Assembly: GCA_946894095.1 (NCBI GenBank) | Contig: OX335655.1 | Span: forward strand, 2,046,001-2,110,000 | Direction of reading: 5' to 3' | DNA length: 64,000 bases | From: Incurvaria masculella | Taxonomy: Eukaryota > Arthropoda > Insecta > Lepidoptera > Incurvariidae | In this document: piece after piece, positions 57,411-64,000 of the stretch | How positions within the stretch are numbered: the stretch's first letter is position 1 | Layout: every line of letters starts with the position of its first letter | Notes under the pieces: model-generated | The model's database searches: none | What the model saw: only the letters and a program-made list of their open reading frames with translations | Told to the model about the DNA's origin: nothing | Program-made: the position numbers and the translations under genes

Positions 57411-57620
57411 GAAAAACCGGCCAAGTGCGAGTTGGACTCGCACACGAAGGGTTCCGTACCATCGTATAAGATTTAACACAAAAAAATCACGTTTTTTGGC
57501 CCTCCTTTAATTTTTATGATTTTTTAATTTTACCTATTTGTGGTTATTGGACGGACGGACGGGCAGCGGAGGCTTAGTATAGGTTTCCTTTTTTACACTT
57601 TGGGCACGGAACCCTAAAAA
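57411..57620 (+). repeat. Family A repeat, shortened
   Basis: CCGGCCAAGTGCGAGTTGGA, GGGTTCCGTACCATCGTATA, a core with TTATTGGACGGACGGACGGG directly joined, and TTTGGGCACGGAACCCTAAA. Part of the middle is deleted. Confidence 0.78.
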
Positions 57621-57875
57621 AGAGTTATGGAAGTCACGCAAGTTCTTATACTTACAGGCTTTCTAAATGCAGTCCGTTTCTTGAACATAACTGACTTACC
57701 TAAATGCTCTACCTATTACTTATTCAAGGGCTCCAATCTCTAAAGATAGTCATCCAATCGTTGCATCAAATATTCCATTATTGACTTTTTAAAACACGAA
57801 TATACTCTTCGTCATGTCCGTGTTTACATCGATAACGCGTATGCACATAAATCGTTAAACTGAATATAGACTTAC

Positions 57876-58075
57876 CGGAAGCGATGTGAAGATAATTTTA
57901 TTTCCGTCACGCGCCACTGACCCGATGTGAATACCTACGTACCTACTCCTCGGTTGTAAGCTTGTAAGTTCAAAACTACGATGAACCGAAACACTTGCCA
58001 CAAGGAGGCGCGAGGAGAGAGAAGCCGGCTCACTGAACACTGCTGAAGCTCTGTCGCGTCGCTTTTGTTCAGGGT
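57876..58075 (-). other. Candidate first (5' UTR) exon, minus strand
   Basis: A GC-richer patch ends at a strong minus-strand donor GTAAGT (57875-57870). Upstream GAACAAAAGCGACGCGACAG, then an initiator-like TTCAGTG near 58035, would give a short non-coding exon. No ATG frame continues across the donor convincingly. It could belong to the minus-strand gene at 51883 or to nothing. Confidence 0.2.
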
Positions 58076-58687
58076 TGCCGATTAGAACTTCTCAAATCCC
58101 CAAAAACATCCAGTCCGTATCCCGATTCCATAGAATCCACAAAAATCTGGAAGCGATTATATCTTTTCATTGAAAGTTACGGATGAGCAAAACACCCCAA
58201 TGGTCGTCTAAAACAAACCTTTTCGAAGAAAAAAATAATCGATTGAGCGGACAATAAGCTCATCCAGCCGATTTGTATTCAGTAAGGTTTTCTGATAAGT
58301 GCAAAAAAGGTCATGCGGCCAAAATTAACTTAGGAACACGACAAATAATTCATTCGGTCCATTTGAATTCAGAATTTTGAATCAGCAGAAAAAAGCTCAT
58401 GCAGCCGCTTATACGTCGGATGGTGAAAAATGTATGTAGCCAGTTTTCAGCTGTCGATGCAGTAAGTAAGACTAATGAAAAGTTGCTAAAAGCAGTTACG
58501 ATCGGAACCCAAATTCCCAAACTCTCCCCACACATCGACTAAATTCCCCAACAAAATGGAGAATTCCCAATACATCGGCAACGCTGATTGCAACCCAAAT
58601 GCGTGCGCGTGCGCGGGCGGCAGCATGTGAGGTCACAGACCGTTCTCGCCATTGGCCGCAGTACATGCATAGTACATTTTGTTATCC

Positions 58688-59485
58688 ACGGTAGCCCAAT
58701 GGTGCGACGCCTTGCGATTCGATAAGCTGGGTGAAGCACCTCTGAGCGCGGTTGGGTTCTGGATGGGTGACCATTTTCAACCATTAAGGTGGCCCAACCC
58801 GGCGGGGACTAACTCATTCGCGGGCACTGTTCAAAACCGTGCTGTTGCGCTCTGGGACCTTCTCTGTTTCAAATAAAAAGACAGGCTCCGTGATGAGGAA
58901 GATGCAACATGTCCCCAAAAAAGATAATGTGCATAGTGTATGATTTGGTAAGATTTACGAAAATTTTGATTTCAAAACGACTTATAGCTAAAAGTAAACC
59001 ACGACCACTGTAGTCAAAAATCTAACAAAAACTCAATAGATTCTAAATCTTGATTAAATAAGCTATGTCTGATGACTAATCTTTTTAAGATTCTCTTACT
59101 TTATCATTGCGTAATAAACCATCAAAGTTATTGTATAAAACGCGCGAAAAATTCGAACTTTCGGACCTTATAACTTAGAAACCAAACACAATTTCACAAT
59201 GCCAACGGTCATCAGACATTTAGTTCGATCAAATAAAACTATTTTGAACAAAATTTTAGGATCTCTGACAAGAAATATGGGCGTGATCTTCTTTCCCCGT
59301 TTGTATGGGCAGATGAGCGGGTTGGGCCACCTTAAGGCTGGCCATGGTTCGGATTCCACGTAAAACTGTAGGTCCCCTTCTTTTCTTGCTAGATGGTAGG
59401 GTTAAACCCGCCCAGGTTGGTATCATCGCACTGAATGAACGAAGGTTGAAGCGGCAATGAAAATTGTCCCTGTTTTCCATCCATG
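58688..59485 (+). repeat. 5S-type SINE split by a piggyBac-type MITE
   Basis: The head GGTAGCCCAATGGTGCGACG, then a diverged 5S-like GGGTTCTGGATGGGTGACCA, lies at 58688-58783. The SINE body (GGTTCGGATTCCACGTAAAA, GGTTGGTATCATCGCACTGA, GTTGAAGCGGCAATGAAAAT TGTCC) lies at 59336-59485. The last SINE bases stop at TTTTCCATCCA without a tail. Confidence 0.72.
58784..59335 (-). mobile_element. piggyBac-type MITE (copy 2)
   Basis: TTAA at 58784-58787 and 59332-59335, inverted ends GGTGGCCCAACCCG. The interior matches 15878-16427 in the opposite direction (GATGAGGAAGATGCAACATG, CAAAACGACTTATAGCTAAA, GATCTTCTTTCCCCGTTTGT). Nested in the SINE above. Confidence 0.82.
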
Positions 59486-59967
59486 GCGGTATTCATTTCA
59501 TTCCGTTTTTACAAAAACCAAAAGTTTTTCGTTCTTTTTGCGAGGTCATTCTTTGGTCACTCCTGCGGACGTGCATTCACCGAAGTAAGCGTACCATCAC
59601 GCCGTGTACCCGGAGGCATGTGCAGAGACGACAGATACGTCAAAAAAAAATTTCGTTATTTTTGGTATTTTGAGATAACGGTAATGCCTGCCTGGTTTTC
59701 ACCAAGTGCTGATTAATTTTAAACGTCACTTAAAGGGCCTTCATTACTTAAGTCCTGATTATCTTCTACTGGTATTGATTACAAGCTGCTAAGAAAGTTA
59801 ATCCGCAGTAGGTGAAAAAGGCCCTAAGTGTAGGATGATTAGGCGAAACTAGCTCCATCTAGTAGTAGACAGGGGAAGCATTGTGTCGATTAGAATCGAG
59901 ATTATCTGACGTAATTGTCGGAAAAGCTCGGCGGTTAGATCAGCGGACACGTAATCCGAAGGTCTTA

Positions 59968-60240
59968 TGTGCCATGCCAGAACCTTCCCTATATGAGCCC
60001 AACTGGATGGAAAACACGGACAATTTTTTATTGCCGCTTCAACAATAGTTTCTTCCAATGCGGTGGCACCAATCCGGGCAGTCTTACATGGGTTCGGAAC
60101 CATGGAACAGCTCGCATTCGTAACGAAATGCACTTATCCAACTCAGAAAGAGAAAGAAAGTGGTGCATATCCAGGCGAGGATTTGAACCCAGACCTCTCG
60201 CATGAAAGGCAAGTCCTCTAGCCCCTAGATCACGAGTTGT
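59968..60240 (-). repeat. tRNA-type SINE
   Basis: Minus strand: GTGCCATGCCAGAACCTTCC, ACTGGATGGAAAACACGGAC, GGTGGCACCAATCCGGGC, GGAACAGCTCGCATTCGTAA, B-box complement ATTTGAACCCAGAC and head complement AAGTCCTCTAGCCCCTAGAT. Just left of it (59905-59950) is another tRNA-like head. Confidence 0.75.
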
Positions 60241-60978
60241 GCTTCAGTATTCATTTAACCAGCACATTCACTGTAAAATTAATTAAAAGGTATTTGCGCC
60301 TTAAAAGTTAGATGGAAAAACCAATAAAACACTATTTATTGGTAACTAAACAAACAAATCGTGTTTGCCTTAAAATTAGCATCATGATTTAGGTAGGATA
60401 TTATCTATCGGTTGTTTATCCAAACAATGCCTTTTAATTAGCGTCTATCTCTAAATGAGCGGCTTAGGAAAGGTGAATTCTTCAATGCTTACAACGGCTC
60501 ACCAGTCAATTCATTCAGATTTTAGGTTTAGAATCGTTTCCTCTCGAAATTTCCCTTTTTCAATAACTTCGTTGAGTGATTTTTGAACATTAGTATATTT
60601 TTTTGTGGCGACATTTTTACTTACAGGCTTCCAGCCAGAAGAAATCTTTTCTTTTAGGATGATACAATTGTTTCATCCTAAAAGAAAAGAAAGAAAGAAA
60701 GTCGCCTACGAACGACCGTGGCGCCATCTATATAGACGCCATCTTAAATGCCAATACAGGCATTCCTCCTTAGACTCCATAACTTCCATAGACTCCTATT
60801 CATCGGTTCATTGGCAGCATGCTTTGGCAGCCACCACTTTAAAAAAAAAATTGCTGGATGAAAATTCTAAATATTATAAGCTCTATTATTTTAAACATGC
60901 TTTTAGTATACCCACATGCTAATCAGCAATAAAGTATTTTGAATTGGCGCCATATTGTTGATTAGCACCCGATCAGGT
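60241..60978. other. Intergenic, no gene seen
   Basis: AT-rich. One strong small hairpin at 60645-60690 (ATCTTTTCTTTTAGGATGAT A CAATTG facing TTCATCCTAAAAGAAAAGA). Nothing else recognised. Confidence 0.5.
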
Positions 60979-62452
60979 GGTGCATTCTAGCCAAACTTAT
61001 GTAAACACTTTACTGAATCATAGCTGAATCATAGCTGAATCAGGTTATTACTTCCGACCTATTCCTGCGGCATTTACTGAATCGCATACGGAAACGAATA
61101 TGCTATTTTTCGTTATTCCCGAGGTTATTCCTCAACTCGGAAAGTATGATTTTAAATAGGACTGTGGCAGTGGGAGCTAGTGTAGTGCTATTTCTTTCTG
61201 TTTTTCAGTAATAGAAGTGCTCGCTCTAAGCTGCTAACGAATGGTAGCGCACGAAAACAAACACGACTCGGAGATTCGACTCATCGAAGATTTGTATTTT
61301 AGCTTATTCTGTGTTTGTTTACTGCTTATGGTGAACCTCACTGAAGTTTCAATTCTAAAAGTAAGTAACTAACGGAACAGTGGCCGTGAGGATATATTAT
61401 GAACGATTAACATCTTCTTATTCTAACGTTTCGTTTGCCAAAATATTATAGCGTAATGTTTATAAATGCCTAGCGACACCGCGGCGGGACGGGGAGGAAT
61501 TCGCCGCTTCTTTCTGGGGTCGGCGTGTCGACGTCATTCTGCATTTCTTCTACCGCTTAACCAGCAGGCGTGTGACGAGTTACACCACGAACGATGAAAA
61601 GCGTAACAAATGCCGGACAGGCCAGACCCGCAAATGGTTTCCAAAAATGTTTCCTAAAATCCCAAACATAACTGGCTAAAGCCGAATGCCTGGCAACCTT
61701 TGTCATTGCAGCTGCGGAAACAAGTACGAAATTATTCCACGAATGAATCAGTAAACGCAGCTGTCAAAATCTTCCCAGAATGCCAAAATTTTCATCGTCC
61801 ATACAAATAACAATTATTACATATGTAAACGTTTAATTCCGTGGCCACTCATTCCGTGTGGCGCTGCGATCGGTTTCTAGAATGCCAAAGTAATGTCAAA
61901 GTAAATTCTTCTTCTGTTAACTCTACTGAATCCGCAATGACGGAATGCCAAGAATACATGCCCAGGACGTGTATTCTTGGCGTTCAGTCATTGCGGATTC
62001 AGTAGAGTTAACAGAAGAAGAATTTACTTTGACATTACTTTGGCATTCTAGAAACCGATCGCAGCGCCACACGGAATAAGTGGGCACGGAATTAAACGTT
62101 TACATATGTAATAGTCGTTGTTTGTTTGGACGATGAAAACAGATGAGTACAGAAAATAAAATCCTCGATGACAAGACGCATTTGTTTTCGAGCGCTACCA
62201 TTCGATGGCGTATAAGAGCGAGCACTTTTATTACCGAGAAACAGAAAGAAATAGCACTGCACTAGCTCCCACTGCCACTGTCCTATTCAAAATCATACTT
62301 TCCGAGTTCAGGAATAACGAAAAATAGCATATTAGTTTCCGTATGCGATTCAGTAAATGCCGCAGGAATAGGTCGGAAGTAATTAACTGATTCAGCTATG
62401 ATTCAGCTATGATTCAGTAAAGTGTTTACATAAGTTTGGCTAGAATGCACCT
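60979..62452. mobile_element. Fold-back element with about 490-bp inverted arms
   Basis: The termini GGTGCATTCTAGCCAAACTT and its complement at 62452 begin arms that pair almost to the centre at about 61963 (AAGAATACATGCCCAGGACG TGTATTCTT). Shared text includes CTGAATCATAGCTGAATCAT, CCTATTCCTGCGGCATTTAC, GTGGCAGTGGGAGCTAGTG and ATATGTAAACGTTTAATTCC GTG. The left arm holds about 480 extra bases (61310-61790), absent from the right. No transposase frame; no target duplication could be assigned. Confidence 0.8.
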
Positions 62453-64000
62453 CCATATCCAGTTCCATAAGTTCAAAACCAGTACAACTGATTTTGAAAT
62501 TTCAATAAGGTGAAAGATAAATTGATTAGGTATTTAGCTGTATTTGACATTGATATTATATATATCTGAGGCTCCCCTTCTTTTCTCAAATTTTTTTTTT
62601 CATTTTATACACATTTTCCCCGTCTGAGCAATCAAGGTATCGGATTTTTACAGTTTTGTCTTTAATTATGGCTAGACCACGGAGGATACCTCCATTCTCC
62701 GTGGGCTAGACCATCAATCTACAAACGTACTTTTGTACGTAAAACGTAAAATTAATTGTTGTTTTACTTACGCCGTTATGGAACTGAATGCAATTCAGAA
62801 TAAGTTGTACATATTAAATTTGGTATACATAAGTACAAACACAAAAAACTACGCGTACTTATTTCCGAGAGACTGTATACATTTTTGGCAAGAATATTTT
62901 TTTTATTTTTTTTTTATTTTGTGACCAATCGTTTCTTCGACTTGCTGGGGATTCGCAGAAGAAAAATGGTCAAAAAAAGGAAACAATCAATAAGTGTTTA
63001 ATTTTGTGTAATCTTTGTTACCAACAATGGTGAATCTCGTATCTTACTATGTTATTTGGTATTCCCTCTCTAACTTACTTAAGCTCAACCGTTTTGTCTA
63101 GGAGACATGCAAGTGAAATAATTTAATACTTACAAAAATATTTGTTTCCTAGATCCCGATACATCACATGTGTCCGTGCATACATCCAATCAAGCCGCTT
63201 TCCCGGAGGGGTAGGCAGAGATATAGAGCGCCAAAAGGACACTTCATATACTTTATACATATACCTTTTGACCTACACTTACTATCCCTTTTACGAACTT
63301 TATGACTCATTATTAAGACACTTATAAACACTCCAGCACAGAAAAATATTCATCCATTTGGTACATTTACCCGCTTTTGGTCGTAAGATTTTTTAATTAA
63401 AAAGAAAACAGGAAAACCTTACTCATTTGTATATTTATAGTAAATAAGAAATATTCATTGCAAAAATCTACCTACCTCACAAATTATTATCGGTTTTTCA
63501 TACTGATTATGAATTACAACACGAACCTTAACTGACTTGTAAAATCAATTAAGCACACTTTTCGGGTTTTGTCATGGGGTTCTGTAAGATATCTTCTCTT
63601 GGAGAATAGAAAGGGTGAACATATCTGTTCTGTACCTTGAAATGAAAGATTTTTCTGTGCTTTTAAATTGTCAATAAACTTTTTAAAATGTACTATAATA
63701 CTTTTACAGCGCAAAAATCAAAGCTGTTTTTTTACAATGTTCGTAAGATGTCTTTGATGTGTGGTTGGTGTTTTTGAAATGTTTTTGTTGTAAGCCGTGA
63801 GAAAAAATAAGGCTCTAGTGCATAATCTTTGGCTAGAATTATCTTTATGGTTATTATAGATCTAACTTTTTTTTTCTTCAGGCGAAAAATAAGGACGGAT
63901 ATATTTTTAATTTAAAATTATCACTATACAGAGATTGTGCACTCCAGCCTTAGTTATTTAAATCGTTTTAAAATCTAAAAATAATTGGCTAAATTTTAAA
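62453..64000. other. Right edge, no gene seen
   Basis: AT-rich. A small hairpin at 62670-62715 (CTAGACCACGGAGGATACCT facing CCATTCTCCGTGGGCTAGAC). At 63165-63215 the text AATCAAGCCGCTTTCCCGGA GGGGTAGGCAGAGAT is a piece of a common lepidopteran repeat, also seen in degenerate form at 59570-59640. No coding frame supported. Confidence 0.5.

Overview
The window is animal nuclear DNA, most probably from a moth or butterfly (Lepidoptera). It has AT-rich introns and intergenic DNA, short coding exons with strong G/C at third codon positions, GT-AG introns, and a dense load of SINEs, MITE-like elements and decayed LINE pieces. Two of these repeat families (the element with the GGGTTCCGTACC end, and SINEs sharing a GGTACCATCGCATTGGATG tail) look typical of lepidopteran genomes; that is recalled knowledge, not a database result. 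No prokaryotic, CRISPR or viral gene block was seen.

Four gene models are supported. (1) SRP68, + strand, eight exons, 7833-18104, 588 aa, complete. (2) A TMEM104 orthologue, - strand, six exons, 29223 down to 24072, 493 aa, complete. (3) A single 1841-codon open exon, + strand, 39374-44910, encoding an unrecognised Ser/Thr-Pro-rich protein built from many roughly 31-residue repeats and a second repeat class. (4) A compact three-exon gene, - strand, 51883 down to 49003, encoding a 200-aa membrane-anchored or secreted protein that looks like an SRPBCC/START-type fold; its introns and start region carry decayed tandem copies of its own exon parts. A fifth, weaker model is three phase-compatible exons on the + strand at 31708-36655, with no recognised family.

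The left part (1-7830) is mobile DNA. The most interesting item is a P-element-like transposon: 27-bp terminal inverted repeats beginning CATGGAGGTGAAGAAATAAC, an 8-bp target duplication ATTTTTAT, and a THAP-like first exon broken by TGA. Its left half lies inside an apparently exact 1465-bp tandem duplication (2877-4341 / 4342-5806).

Between genes there are clear nested insertions: a hAT-like element with an 8-bp duplication inside a Harbinger-like MITE (20697-23052); a TTAA-flanked piggyBac-type MITE inside a 5S-rRNA-derived SINE (58688-59485) and a sister copy in SRP68 intron 6; a palindromic MITE inside a tRNA-type SINE (18630-19145); an inverted-repeat Penelope-like fragment with a GIY-YIG domain (34914-35955); and a long fold-back element (60979-62452). 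Right of 52146 no protein-coding gene was found.

The genes do not form an obvious pathway. SRP68 belongs to ER targeting, TMEM104 is a putative amino-acid transporter-like membrane protein, and the two unrecognised genes stand alone.
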